Shown here: positions 1-8,204 of the stretch, in pieces | Numbering within the stretch: the first letter of the stretch is position 1 | How the letters are laid out: each line of letters starts with the position of its first letter | DNA from: Enterococcus rivorum | GTDB lineage: Bacteria; Bacillota; Bacilli; Lactobacillales; Enterococcaceae | Assembly (NCBI RefSeq): GCF_001742285.1 | Contig: NZ_MIEK01000004.1 | Span: forward strand, 1 to 64,000 | Length of the DNA: 64,000 nt | Direction: 5' to 3' | The notes under the pieces: model-generated | What the model was told of the DNA's origin: nothing | Databases searched by the model: none | Seen by the model: the letters and a program-made list of their open reading frames with translations, nothing else | Made by a program: the position numbers and the translations under genes

Positions 1-1
1 T

Positions 2-40
2 TGCAGTCCTGTTCAATATCGTGAACGGACAACGACATAA
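2..40 (+). CDS. IS3-family transposase OrfB, C-terminal 12 residues (partial)
   Basis: The reading frame entering from the left reads CSPVQYRERTTT and stops with TAA at 38-40. The motif [M/C]SPVQYR is the conserved tail of rve-type DDE transposases of the IS3 family. Only the last dozen codons are inside the window, so nothing can be said about the catalytic residues. Confidence 0.7.
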   Translation, partial: CSPVQYRERTTT

Positions 41-43
41 AAC

Positions 44-69
44 TACCGACCAGATTTTTCCAGTCGGTA
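44..69 (+). terminator. Hairpin after the IS transposase
   Basis: TACCGAC (44-50) pairs perfectly with GTCGGTA (63-69) across a 12-base loop. It sits 4 bases after the transposase stop, inside the IS right end. No strong T-run follows, so it may be a weak terminator or part of the IS end structure. Confidence 0.4.
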
Positions 70-125
70 TTTGGTCTAACTTTTGGGTCTCACTACACCC
101 TTTAAAACGGCATCTTCTTTCTTTT

Positions 126-740
126 TCATTGTTTTGCAATCGCCAATTGATACAAGGGCAATAACTGTTTATACGTATCTATCATATACTCTTTGGCTTT
201 TTCTGGATTTCCCAGCAAAGCATCGTCTTTATGAATCACTCTTCCAATTTGAAACTCGCCTTTTTTAACATCACGAAAACGAATCAAACTTTTCTCTAAA
301 TCAAGACTTGCTAAATCCGCTATTTTTGCCTGAGTATGGTCAATTGATACTTGGAAATCAGCATCTAATTGTTGGAATAGTTGTTCATTTTCTAGAAAAG
401 CTTCAGCAACTTCTTTTTCATTTTTAGGGTTATCAATTAACGATAGCCACATAAAAATATATTCAGGCCAAATCCCTAATTGAAAATGAGCCTCCATTTT
501 ATAGCCACGCTTTTTTTGGCTGATAGCCGACCAAGTATTTTCTGGCGGATACACCGTTCTTCTTCTGTGTTGCGCAATATGCACAAATAGTTCAACACCA
601 AGTTCTTTTTCCAGCAAGCTCTTAAACTCATCATCTAATGTTTGAAAAACAGGCTGAATCTCTGAACGAATCGCCGCCATCCGCGCATCAAGTCCTTCTA
701 TATCAAAAACATCAAAACTTTTTTCGGTAAACATTACCAT
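126..740 (-). CDS. DUF1054 (UPF0637, YktB-like) family protein
   Basis: This 204-residue protein matches the DUF1054/UPF0637 family (B. subtilis YktB type) in length and in its run of features: the N-terminal FTEKSFDVFDIEGLDARM segment, the central H-x-RR-T segment (residues about 58-61) and the LGIWPEYIFMWLS segment. It has no signal peptide or membrane segment, so it should be cytosolic. The function of the family is unknown. The start is supported by AGAGG 9 bases upstream. The gene ends only 29 bases from the IS right end, so the insertion lies just downstream and does not seem to truncate the protein. The gene immediately upstream (GNAT) is also on the minus strand, 22 bases away, so the two may be co-transcribed. 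Confidence 0.85.
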   Translation of the reverse strand: MVMFTEKSFDVFDIEGLDARMAAIRSEIQPVFQTLDDEFKSLLEKELGVELFVHIAQHRRRTVYPPENTWSAISQKKRGYKMEAHFQLGIWPEYIFMWLSLIDNPKNEKEVAEAFLENEQLFQQLDADFQVSIDHTQAKIADLASLDLEKSLIRFRDVKKGEFQIGRVIHKDDALLGNPEKAKEYMIDTYKQLLPLYQLAIAKQ

Positions 741-762
741 TTATATGTTCCTCTCTAACCTT

Positions 763-1338
763 TTATTTCTTCACTTGTAGCTCCAACCATTTTTCTTTCG
801 TAAGACCTCGAGTCACATCAGTCACTACTTTCCCTTTGCAAATTCGCGCATTAGGCGTCACCCCTTCAATTGTCATGCCCACTTTTTCCATGACACGACC
901 AGACTTCAGGTTTTCTTCATCATGAATCGCAAAAACACGCATTAAGTTTAGCTCCTCAAAACACAGGCGAAGCAATTCTTTCGTGGCTTCTGGCATATAC
1001 CCTTGTCCCCAAAATGCTTTATTTAACGTATAACCAATTTCTCCTATGGCATTTACTTCATCTACTCGAAGATCAACGGTTCCAATAAACTTATTGGTTT
1101 CTTTTAACTCTATTCCATATTTCCCTAAAGGTTCATTCATAAAGTACGCCGCAATATTTTTTCTAGTTTCTGCCAATTCTTGATTTAAAGGAAAAACATA
1201 CGCAACGGTCTCTTCGTCTGATGCATATTCAAACATATCCTCCGCATCTTCTAATGTAACTGGGCGTAACCATAACCGCTCTGTTTCCAACTGTTGGTTT
1301 TCTGCTAAGATTAATTTCCTATCTAATACTATTTCCAT
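763..1338 (-). CDS. GNAT family N-acetyltransferase (RimJ/RimL type)
   Basis: This 191-residue cytosolic protein has the Acetyltransf_3 (RimJ/RimL) pattern: an N-terminal LETERLWLRP strand, a central IGEIGYTLNKAFWGQGYMPEA segment that carries the acetyl-CoA binding G-x-G-x-G/A-type loop, and a C-terminal N-x-x-S-x-x-V-M-E-K-x-G motif. Such enzymes transfer acetyl groups from acetyl-CoA to protein N-termini, aminoglycosides or small amines; the substrate here cannot be read from sequence. The start follows AGGTGGGAGT. It lies 22 bases upstream of the DUF1054 gene on the same strand. Confidence 0.88.
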   Translation of the reverse strand: MEIVLDRKLILAENQQLETERLWLRPVTLEDAEDMFEYASDEETVAYVFPLNQELAETRKNIAAYFMNEPLGKYGIELKETNKFIGTVDLRVDEVNAIGEIGYTLNKAFWGQGYMPEATKELLRLCFEELNLMRVFAIHDEENLKSGRVMEKVGMTIEGVTPNARICKGKVVTDVTRGLTKEKWLELQVKK

Positions 1339-1465
1339 ACTCCCACCTACTTTTCATAATACTTTACAGAAAAAGAAGGGAGAATTCAATAGTAAAAAGC
1401 TGTTTCCTTAAATCAATCGTTATTTTTTTCAAAAATACCGGAAAGCAATTTTTTGCCACACAAAA

Positions 1466-1492
1466 AGCAGCTCCTCATTATAGCAAACTGCT
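1466..1492 (-). terminator. Weak terminator-like hairpin after the malY-like gene
   Basis: On the minus strand AGCAG pairs with CTGCT and is followed by TTTTTG, just after the stop codon of the aminotransferase gene. The stem is only 5 bp, so the call is tentative. Confidence 0.35.
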
Positions 1493-1500
1493 CCTTCTGC

Positions 1501-2667
1501 CTATTTTAAACATTCAATACTTTTCGTTAACCGTTCCAATCCATCCTTTACTTTTTCACGGGAACAACCGATATTTAGTCGTAAAAAACCAACTGATTTT
1601 TCTCCATAAATGGACCCATCCATAATCGCAAGCTTTCCAACATCAATCATCGCTTTCTGCAATTCTTTCATTGGAATTCCTAACTTCTGACAGTCAATCC
1701 ACATTAAATAAGTTGATTCACTAGGAACAACAATTAATTCAGGATGTTTTTCTGTTAGGTATTCGGTAACAAAAGTAATCGTATCGTCTAAGTAATCATT
1801 TAATTCATCTACCCAACGACTTTCATTCGTATACGCTGCAATGGTCGCTTCTAAACCGAAAATACTCGTTGAGCTTAATCCATCACAATTTTTCAGTTCA
1901 AATAAAAAACGTTCTCTGATTGTTTCATCTGGGATCAACGCATAAGAAAAAATTAAGCCTGGGAAATTAAAAGTCTTGCTGCCAGAAGTTACAATCGCAA
2001 CATTCTCTAACGTGTGTTTGACTATCGGTTGATGCTCCACCCCTTTTCGTAAAATATCCATATGAATCTCATCAGAAATAATAAACACATCATATTTTTT
2101 ACTTAACGCAACGATCTGAGTCAGTTCACTAGATGTCCAAACTCGGCCAGTAGGATTGTGAGGACTACATAACAACAAAGCTTTATTGTTCCTCTCTTTC
2201 ATCTGCTCAGCTAACAAATCAAAATCAATTGAGTACTCTCCGTCATCATAAATCAATTCGTTTGCCACAACTATTCGATTGTTGCCACGGATTACTTTAT
2301 AAAAGGCATCATATGCTGGTGTTTGTACGATTACTCCTTGTCCTGGTTCTGTTACTATTGTTAACAATTTTTTTACGCTATAGATAACAGAAGGACTATA
2401 AGCAAGCCATTCTTGATTCACTATCTGCTTAAACCTTTGCCGATACCAACTCACAACTGCTGTTTTTAACACGTCATGGTTCCAACGAGTGTAGCCAAAA
2501 ATAGGATGCTTCATTCTTTTTTCTAAGGCCTCGATAATCGATGGGGGAACACTAAAATCCGTATCTGAAATAGTAAAAGGCAATAAATCTGCTTTTCCAA
2601 AACGATCTTGAATATAATCCCACTGGGTACAATAGGTTCCTTGACGATTAATGACTTGATTAAACAT
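1501..2667 (-). CDS. malY: MalY/PatB-family PLP-dependent C-S lyase (cystathionine beta-lyase type)
   Basis: This 388-residue fold-type I PLP enzyme has the MalY/PatB signature. The N-terminal WDYIQDRFGK and FTISDTDFSVPP segments match the family. The cofactor-binding SPHNPTGR motif is at residues about 168-175, SDEIHMD at about 198-204, and the Schiff-base lysine is K231 in TSGSKTFN. MalY/PatB enzymes cleave cystathionine or cysteine to pyruvate, ammonia and a thiol. The gene sits 42 bases downstream of a MalX-like PTS permease on the same strand, the same pairing as malX-malY of E. coli, which is why I use the symbol. In E. coli MalY also antagonises MalT; there is no MalT here, so that role cannot be assumed. 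Confidence 0.82.
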   Translation of the reverse strand: MFNQVINRQGTYCTQWDYIQDRFGKADLLPFTISDTDFSVPPSIIEALEKRMKHPIFGYTRWNHDVLKTAVVSWYRQRFKQIVNQEWLAYSPSVIYSVKKLLTIVTEPGQGVIVQTPAYDAFYKVIRGNNRIVVANELIYDDGEYSIDFDLLAEQMKERNNKALLLCSPHNPTGRVWTSSELTQIVALSKKYDVFIISDEIHMDILRKGVEHQPIVKHTLENVAIVTSGSKTFNFPGLIFSYALIPDETIRERFLFELKNCDGLSSTSIFGLEATIAAYTNESRWVDELNDYLDDTITFVTEYLTEKHPELIVVPSESTYLMWIDCQKLGIPMKELQKAMIDVGKLAIMDGSIYGEKSVGFLRLNIGCSREKVKDGLERLTKSIECLK

Positions 2668-2709
2668 GCCAAAACATCCTTTTCTAAAAAATTATAATGC
2701 AACACATAC

Positions 2710-4281
2710 TTATTCCTCTATTAACAAGTCCAATTGATTTCTAACCGTTGTCACTTTGGTTCCAATAATGACTTGGATATTGGTATCATTCAAATGAACC
2801 ACACCTAGCGCTCCCAAGTTTTTCAACCGCTCATCATCGACAATCGTGGCATCTTTTAACACAAGTCGTAAACGGGTAATACAATTATCCAGAGACTCAA
2901 TATTTACTTGTCCACCTAAAGCTTCTAACATTCCTTTGGCATCATAACCGCCTTTTTTTACATAAGCCACTTCTTGATCAGAGTATTCAGTTTCATCTAC
3001 TAATTCATCTCGACCAGGTGTTTTCAAATTTTTACGAAGAATAACAGTTTTAAAAACAAAATAGTAAACGATAAACCAAAAAATTCCGACGATTGGTACC
3101 AACCACCATTTTGTATAAGATCCTTGCATGACACCAAAAATCAGAAAGTCTAAAATTCCACCATCGGTATTTCCAATCACAACCCCGACAAGGCTCATAA
3201 CCATGAAACCCAGTCCTGTCATAATCACATGGAAAACCCAAAGAAGCGGACTAACAAATAGGAATAAAAATTCAATTGGTTCGGTAATTCCAGTAACAAA
3301 GGTTGCAATCACCCCCGAGATCAACAGCCCTTTTATTTTATGACGATTTTCTGGCTTCGCTGTCCGATACATTGCCAAGGCTGCGGCAGGCAGACCAAAC
3401 ATAAAGGTTGGCATTTTCCCTTGAGAAAGAAAAGCAGTGGCGCTTGCTGAAATCGGCAAGCCATTTTGCAATTCGCCATAAAAAATATTTAAAGCACCAA
3501 AGACTTCTTTGCCATCAATTAACTGATGACCGCCAGCTTCTGTAAATCGAATCATAGATACTAGAATGTGATGCAATCCAAATGGTAAAAGCAAGCGCTC
3601 CCCAGACCCAAATAAAAATGGACCGAAGACACCCGCTTTTTGAATCGCATTCCCCACTCCAGTGATAATAATAGCAAATATCGGCCAGATGATAGGAATT
3701 GCTAACCCAACAAGAGATAAAACAAGGGAAGTAATGATTGGTACAAATCGAGCACCTGAGAAGAAAGCAAAGCTATCTGGCAATTGAAAATTATAAAACT
3801 TACTATGCAACTGATAAACAACTAGTCCAGCAATAATCCCCCCTAAGACTCCCATGGAAATCGTCTGAATCCCAAAAACCAGCTCCTGTCCAGCTTCTCT
3901 AAGTTGATCTACTTCAGCCAATTTTCCAGTTTCTGTCAAATAAAAATTAATGGATAAGTTCATAACGACATAGCCGACAAATCCTGAAAATGCTGCAATT
4001 CCTTTCTCTTTTCTTGCTAGACCTAGTGGAATTGCCATCGCAAACATGACTGGTAAGTAGCTAAAAGCAAATCCTCCGATAGCAGACATAAAGCGAAAAA
4101 CAACCTGTAACATTGGTATTCCTAAAAAAGGTAATGCATCAATCGTGGATTGAGAAGAAAACGAACTACCAATTCCTAAAAAAATCCCCATAAATGCTAA
4201 CAACGCAACAGGTAGCATAAACGTTTTTCCTAAGCCTTGAAAAATTTCCATCAAACTTGTTTTACTCTTTTTCTGATCCAC
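2710..4281 (-). CDS. malX: PTS glucose/maltose-type permease, EIICB (MalX-like)
   Basis: This 523-residue protein has an N-terminal EIIC domain of about 10 membrane segments (residues about 15-415) and a C-terminal EIIB domain with the phosphorylated cysteine in NCITRLRL (C467). There is no EIIA domain, so phosphate must come from a separate EIIA-Glc-type protein. The glucose-family EIIC and the malY-like gene downstream suggest a MalX-type transporter, but the sugar is not certain. The start is a GTG (4279-4281) preceded by AGGAGG. A promoter with an overlapping cre site lies immediately upstream, and an RpiR regulator gene is next on the same strand. Confidence 0.85.
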   Translation of the reverse strand: MDQKKSKTSLMEIFQGLGKTFMLPVALLAFMGIFLGIGSSFSSQSTIDALPFLGIPMLQVVFRFMSAIGGFAFSYLPVMFAMAIPLGLARKEKGIAAFSGFVGYVVMNLSINFYLTETGKLAEVDQLREAGQELVFGIQTISMGVLGGIIAGLVVYQLHSKFYNFQLPDSFAFFSGARFVPIITSLVLSLVGLAIPIIWPIFAIIITGVGNAIQKAGVFGPFLFGSGERLLLPFGLHHILVSMIRFTEAGGHQLIDGKEVFGALNIFYGELQNGLPISASATAFLSQGKMPTFMFGLPAAALAMYRTAKPENRHKIKGLLISGVIATFVTGITEPIEFLFLFVSPLLWVFHVIMTGLGFMVMSLVGVVIGNTDGGILDFLIFGVMQGSYTKWWLVPIVGIFWFIVYYFVFKTVILRKNLKTPGRDELVDETEYSDQEVAYVKKGGYDAKGMLEALGGQVNIESLDNCITRLRLVLKDATIVDDERLKNLGALGVVHLNDTNIQVIIGTKVTTVRNQLDLLIEE

Positions 4282-4335
4282 CCTTTCAACCTCCTAATTT
4301 ATTCTCAATAAAAAAAGCCATTCATTTCTCTTTAA

Positions 4336-4364
4336 AATGTAAGCGAAACCATTCTTTCTTTCAA
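4336..4364 (-). promoter_or_regulatory. Promoter of the malX-malY operon
   Basis: On the minus strand TTGAAA (4359-4364) and TACATT (4336-4341) are separated by exactly 17 bases. The site is about 55 bases upstream of the GTG start of the PTS gene. The -10 overlaps the cre-like site at 4338-4351, an arrangement expected to give carbon catabolite repression. Confidence 0.6.
4338..4351 (+). promoter_or_regulatory. cre-like CcpA site
   Basis: TGTAAGCGAAACCA matches the cre consensus TGWAANCGNTNWCA at 12 of 14 positions, including the central CG and terminal TG/CA. It overlaps the -10 of the PTS promoter, so repression by CcpA is inferred. Confidence 0.55.
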
Positions 4365-4386
4365 TCTTTTCAAGGGCAATAGAATA

Positions 4387-4408
4387 AGCATTCACAAAAG
4401 CGAATGCT
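4387..4408 (-). terminator. Hairpin at the end of the RpiR regulator gene
   Basis: AGCATTC (4387-4393) and GAATGCT (4402-4408) form a 7-bp stem that overlaps the regulator's stop codon. Only TTATTCT follows on the minus strand, so termination would be weak and readthrough into malX is possible. Confidence 0.4.
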
Positions 4409-5196
4409 CATTCAAGTTTTTCGTAATATTTTTCAGCGTATTGCATCAGTAAAATATCTAACAGACCACTTAGAGATATTCGGGAGCTTAAATCAACATC
4501 ATCATAGTAAACAGCAGTCATTTCAGCAAATAATGTGTAATCAGCCATCGACTCCAACGTACTATTAGGAGCTCCAACAATCGCTACAATCGGTACTTTC
4601 TTTTTAATAAGCTTCGAGGCGTAGCTTAAAATCCCAACCGTTTCACCACTATGACTGACAACAACCGCTAAGTCATCAGAGGTCAGATTGTTCGCCATCA
4701 CTGTTAGTTCATCCCAATCAATTCTTGCGTTGGCTTTTTTCCCAAGAAAAGATAGTTTTCTTGCGGCGGCTAAACAGATGGGCATGCTACCTCCAACACC
4801 AAAAAATTCGATGTTTTCTGATTGAGCTATTAAAAAAGCTATCTCGTTAATTTGCACTTCACTTAAACTAGAAAGGGAAGTTGAAATTTGTTTCACCATA
4901 TTTTTGATTCGTTGTTCAAAATCAATTGAATAACCAGTAGTTACATAAGATTTTTCCTGTTTATCATAACTTTTTATAGCAAATTTAAACTCTTGAAAGC
5001 CTTTGAATCCTAGTTTTTTCGCCATTCTTGAAATTGTTGCTTGGCTGGTAAAAGTTTCTTTCGCTAACTCTTCCGCTGTCATGGCTGAAACCTCTTCAAT
5101 GTTACGTAAACAATATTTCAAAATACTCTTTTCAATGGGACTTAACTCCTCCATTTTATAGTGCAATTTTTTGTATAAAGAATTCATCTGGTTCAT
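4408..5196 (-). CDS. RpiR-family transcriptional regulator (HTH + SIS domain)
   Basis: This 262-residue protein has an N-terminal HTH_6 domain (residues about 1-80, with TFTSQATISRMAKKLGFKGFQEFK as the recognition region) and a C-terminal SIS sugar-phosphate isomerase-fold domain (about 110-250; GVGGSMPICLAAARK and VVSHSGETVG are the phosphosugar-binding loops). RpiR regulators sense phosphosugars and control sugar transport genes. Its place directly upstream of the malX-like PTS gene suggests it regulates that operon, a role that MalI plays in E. coli. Two ATG codons four residues apart are possible starts; the second (MNSLYK) has AAGTGG 9 bases upstream. Confidence 0.85.
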   Translation of the reverse strand: MNQMNSLYKKLHYKMEELSPIEKSILKYCLRNIEEVSAMTAEELAKETFTSQATISRMAKKLGFKGFQEFKFAIKSYDKQEKSYVTTGYSIDFEQRIKNMVKQISTSLSSLSEVQINEIAFLIAQSENIEFFGVGGSMPICLAAARKLSFLGKKANARIDWDELTVMANNLTSDDLAVVVSHSGETVGILSYASKLIKKKVPIVAIVGAPNSTLESMADYTLFAEMTAVYYDDVDLSSRISLSGLLDILLMQYAEKYYEKLE

Positions 5197-5253
5197 CCAC
5201 TTTCAAATTTCTATCCTTCCACAACGGCAACCACTGTTTTTGGCTTTTTTATT

Positions 5254-6120
5254 TTAAATAGATAATGTTCTTTTTAAAACTGCCTTCCCTCCAACATAAA
5301 CATGTCTAATTCGATTTTCAGCAGCTTTTAGTTCTACTAAAATCTGACCTTGCTGTTTTTTTGATTGACGCCCTTGTAAAAAATTATATTTTTGATTTCC
5401 TTTTCGTTGATTCTTCTTGAATAAATAGCAAGCCAAAGCACCATTTGATGTACCAGTTGCATACTCCTCATCAATCCCAACAAAAGGAGCAAAATTACGA
5501 CATTGGATTGGTTGTTGCCAGTCCTCATTGGCCGCAAACACATGGTAACCAATGATAGCCAGTTTTTTTGAAATAGTGCTGATTGCATCAAAATCTGGGA
5601 CAAGGTTGTGTAAAATAGCCGTATTCTTTACTGGAATAATTAAATCTTTTAATCCTGTAGAAACTATTTCAATAGGAAATCCACTAACAATATCTCCGCT
5701 CTCTAAGCCTAATGATTCAGCAATTCCCCTCATATCAGGTTGTTCGCTATAAAAAATAGGTAGTGACTGTTCCATATAAATCGTAGCATCGTCAAGAATT
5801 TGAAGTGCCAGTCTCCCCGCCTTAGTCTCAATAAAATAGTTTCCTGCTTCAAGCTGATTCAACTGCTTCAATAAACTAAAGGCTGCAATCGTCGCGTGCC
5901 CACATAAGGGAACTTCCGCTAATGGGGTAAAATATCGTAATTGAAATACTTCTTGATTCAGCCGTTTAACAAAAACCGTCTCTGAATAATTTAGCTTTTG
6001 AGAAAGTTGCTGCATAAAACTATCAGAGGGGGTCTCCTCTTCCTTGAGTATTTTTACTCCTGCAAGATTTCCACCCTGACCTTGTATTGTAAAACTCGAC
6101 ACTTCATAGACTTTATTCAT
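5254..6120 (-). CDS. PhzF-family isomerase-like protein
   Basis: This 288-residue cytosolic protein has the PhzF/diaminopimelate-epimerase fold pattern: GGNLAGV near residue 17 in place of the usual GNPAGV, the conserved catalytic-type glutamate E47 in NYSETVFV, RYFTPLAEVPLCGHAT at about 63-78, and EYATGTSNGALACYL near 219. PhzF proteins catalyse isomerisations in phenazine synthesis, but most members, as here, sit outside such clusters and have unknown substrates. The start follows GGAGGGATACA. It is 57 bases upstream of the RpiR gene and 18 bases downstream of a small GNAT gene, all on the minus strand. Confidence 0.82.
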   Translation of the reverse strand: MNKVYEVSSFTIQGQGGNLAGVKILKEEETPSDSFMQQLSQKLNYSETVFVKRLNQEVFQLRYFTPLAEVPLCGHATIAAFSLLKQLNQLEAGNYFIETKAGRLALQILDDATIYMEQSLPIFYSEQPDMRGIAESLGLESGDIVSGFPIEIVSTGLKDLIIPVKNTAILHNLVPDFDAISTISKKLAIIGYHVFAANEDWQQPIQCRNFAPFVGIDEEYATGTSNGALACYLFKKNQRKGNQKYNFLQGRQSKKQQGQILVELKAAENRIRHVYVGGKAVLKRTLSI

Positions 6121-6138
6121 TGTATCCCTCCAGCTTTC

Positions 6139-6474
6139 TTAAAGCATATATTCCAATATTGAACCAATTTTTTTGAACCCAATCTTTTCATAATATGGAT
6201 CGATATCACTTGTGACATAGAGTGGATCATTCGGAAATACATTTGCAATTGACTGAATCAATTTCAGCCCAAATTCACATCCACGATACTGTTTCATCAC
6301 TAATAAATCTAGAATATAAATTCCAAATCCATCATCGTTTTTACAACGAATATAACCACATAAGATATCATTTTCAATCATAACATGGGTAATTGAGTTC
6401 ATAATCGCTTTCACATATTTAGGTTGATTTTCTAGAGAATAGTAGCCAGACCACTCTTCACTTTCTCCTTTCAT
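6139..6474 (-). CDS. Short GNAT-like acetyltransferase, possibly N-terminally shortened
   Basis: The protein of about 111 residues shows the core of a GNAT fold: DGFGIYILDLLVMKQYRGCEFGLKLIQSI (beta-4, then the acetyl-CoA pyrophosphate loop QYRGCEFG) and a C-terminal YYEKIGFKKIG motif. I chose the ATG at 6472-6474 because GGAGAG lies 8 bases upstream. The longer open frame to 6534 needs a TTG start with no ribosome site. Complete GNATs usually have 140-170 residues, so a lost N-terminus is possible. A second open frame (6458-6652, another phase) overlaps this region without resembling a GNAT N-terminus, so I do not claim a frameshift. Confidence 0.6.
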   Translation of the reverse strand: MKGESEEWSGYYSLENQPKYVKAIMNSITHVMIENDILCGYIRCKNDDGFGIYILDLLVMKQYRGCEFGLKLIQSIANVFPNDPLYVTSDIDPYYEKIGFKKIGSILEYML

Positions 6475-6983
6475 TAATGCAAATCTCTCCATTTTCTCTG
6501 CCATAATATGTATTAAAAAAGCGCCAAGGAGCAAATAAACAGCATAAGTTGTAGATAGGATTTCGTGGTCTGTGTTTTTTCATACTATTCCTTTCTGGTT
6601 TTTCAATAGCGGGTTCACACTCACTATTGATCGGTTCAAATTCTTTCTTCACTTTTTTTCATTTTTACACAAAAAATGAAATTCAACAAACTACATTTCT
6701 CTTATTTTTAATTTCTAGCACTAAAAGGCTTATAAGCCAAGCTTTCACTTAATATTTTCTCAGTTTTTTTCTTAATAAACATTTAGCAAAAAGCGACTTA
6801 AATAAAATAGGTATTGACTATTGGAGATAGTGTTTTAAAATGAAAAAAAACGCTCCTGTAATGTTTTCCAATATACTATAATCTTCCCCAAGATTTCCTA
6901 TTAGGTATTACAGAAGCGTCTTTTTAGTATATGCTGGACTTAAAGTTGAAAAGATCGATTTTTTAGAGGAGTTGATTAGTACG
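6475..6983. other. Intergenic region with no firm gene
   Basis: AT-rich and low in coding signal. It contains a minus-strand open frame of 64 codons (6458-6652) that needs a GTG start without a ribosome site and matches nothing I recognise, and an inverted repeat at 6851-6918 described separately. Confidence 0.5.
6851..6918. terminator. Bidirectional terminator-like hairpin
   Basis: CGCTCCTGTAAT (6851-6862) pairs with ATTACAGAAGCG (6907-6918) with one mismatch across a 44-base loop. TCTTTTT follows on the plus strand and TTTTTTTT on the minus strand. It lies downstream of the cupin gene and could end that transcript. Confidence 0.5.
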
Positions 6984-7400
6984 TTACTTTGAAAGGAATC
7001 CTTGCACTTCTTCATCTGAATATACTTTTTTATCGTTCTTTATGATGTCTGATTGACTGTCAGCAGGAGAAACAAATCTAAAAATTAGACACTTAGCATC
7101 TAAACTTCCTTGATTTGATAGGCGATGAATACTGTTATTCATACGAATTATCTCACCGATTCCAACATTTTCCTTCACGATAGTATTCTCAAACCATTCT
7201 AAAAGCAGCGTTCCTTCGTTTACGACTATAATTTCCTCGATAGCTTGATGACTATGCCAATCTTGTACACATCCAGCTGGAATAATATTCGTATGCACTT
7301 CAAATTTATCGAATAAAAAATAATCCACTTCAGTTCCATTTTCTTTTTTTAACGATAATGCTTCATTTTGCTTCACTATTTTAGGCTTCCGCTTATTCAT
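6984..7400 (-). CDS. Cupin-domain protein
   Basis: The 138-residue protein is a small single-domain cupin. Motif 1 is visible as HTNIIPAGCVQDWHSHQAIEE (metal-ligand pattern H-x-H with a glutamate) with G-x-x-LLEW following, and motif 2 as GIGEIIRMNNSIHRLSNQG. These residues suggest a metal-binding jelly-roll barrel, but the substrate is unknown. I chose the ATG giving MNKRKPK. The longer frame would start at a TTG without proper spacing. Its neighbour upstream (DUF2200) is 106 bases away on the same strand. Confidence 0.75.
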   Translation of the reverse strand: MNKRKPKIVKQNEALSLKKENGTEVDYFLFDKFEVHTNIIPAGCVQDWHSHQAIEEIIVVNEGTLLLEWFENTIVKENVGIGEIIRMNNSIHRLSNQGSLDAKCLIFRFVSPADSQSDIIKNDKKVYSDEEVQGFLSK

Positions 7401-7506
7401 CTTCTGTAACAACCTCTTTTCATAGGTAGGAAATTCTCAACCAAGACACAATAGGACATTGCTAACTTCCCCTTTTTTATCCAACTACAAACTTATTGAT
7501 ACAGAT

Positions 7507-7857
7507 CTATTTTCTAAGTATTTTCTCCATTGACTTACCTTTAGCTAACTCATCAATTAGCTTATCTAAATAGCGAATTTTCTGCATTAGAGGGTTTTCA
7601 ATCTCTTCTACTCGATACCCACAAATAACGCCTTTAATCAAAGAAATGTTCTTATTTAATTGTGGTGCTTGCTGGAAAAATGTTTCAAAATCGACTTCAT
7701 CTTTGATTTGTTGCTGTAATGTCTCTTCGTTGTAACCTGTCATCCAAAAAATAATCTCATCAACTTCTGTCTTAGTTCGACCTTTTCGCTCTACTTTTTT
7801 TACATAAAGAGGATAGACTGTAGCAAACGGCATCTTAAAAACTTTTGTTTGGTCCAT
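7507..7857 (-). CDS. DUF2200 family protein
   Basis: This 116-residue cytosolic protein matches the DUF2200 family, with the typical segments [20 protein letters not shown](G/N)RT near the N-terminus, IFWMTGY in the middle and [35 protein letters not shown] towards the end. No biochemical role is known for the family. The start is the ATG of MDQTK, with AAGGGA 9 bases upstream; a TTG six codons earlier is open but lies inside that ribosome site. Confidence 0.85.
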   Translation of the reverse strand: MDQTKVFKMPFATVYPLYVKKVERKGRTKTEVDEIIFWMTGYNEETLQQQIKDEVDFETFFQQAPQLNKNISLIKGVICGYRVEEIENPLMQKIRYLDKLIDELAKGKSMEKILRK

Positions 7858-8204
7858 GACACTTCTTCCCTTCAATCCAATTTTAGCAAGTTTTATCTCG
7901 TAAATAACTTATCAAAAATGTAACACACACGGCTATTTGGTTCAAATTGAACTTTTGAATTTCTTTGATTTGCACTCATGTAAATTTCAGAATATGAAAA
8001 AAAGCCCTTTAGAGCTTAGCTGTGATTCTATCTCCTCAACAGCTACTTTCATAAAGACTTTTCATCCGTGAAACTGACTAATTGAACATACACTTCTTTT
8101 TTCGTTCATCTTTCTACATCCATATCTAAAGCGAACACAGTTGAAAAAATAGCTTCTATTATCCCTGTGTTAGAAGTGAACAAAAAATCGATTGAAACAA
8201 AATA
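7858..8204. other. Intergenic region
   Basis: No coding sequence recognised. It holds the terminator-like hairpin at 8003-8016 downstream of the LRR adhesin gene and the upstream region of the DUF2200 gene. Confidence 0.5.
8003..8016 (-). terminator. Terminator downstream of the LRR adhesin gene
   Basis: On the minus strand AGCTC-TAAA-GGGCT (one G-U pair) is followed by TTTTTTT. It lies about 190 bases after the stop codon of the adhesin gene. Confidence 0.5.

Larger units (their letters stand above)
1..97 (+). mobile_element. Right end of an IS3-family (IS150-like) insertion sequence
   Basis: Three things line up. Bases 2-40 encode a peptide ending SPVQYRERTTT then stop, the usual C-terminal end of IS3-family OrfB transposases. 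A 7-bp hairpin (44-50 with 63-69) follows the stop. Read on the minus strand, positions 97 to 73 give TGTAGTGAGACCCAAAAGTT and then AGACC, which resembles the TGTACTGACCCCAAAAGTTAGA-type terminal repeats of IS150-group elements. The outer boundary at 97 rests on the TGTA start and is an estimate. The rest of the element lies left of the window, so its completeness and target duplication cannot be judged. Confidence 0.75.

Noticed and set aside
6458-6652. Minus-strand open frame of 64 codons overlapping the small GNAT gene, considered as its frameshifted N-terminus.
   Set aside because: It needs a GTG start without a ribosome site, and its sequence does not resemble the N-terminal half of a GNAT, so neither a gene nor a frameshift is supported.
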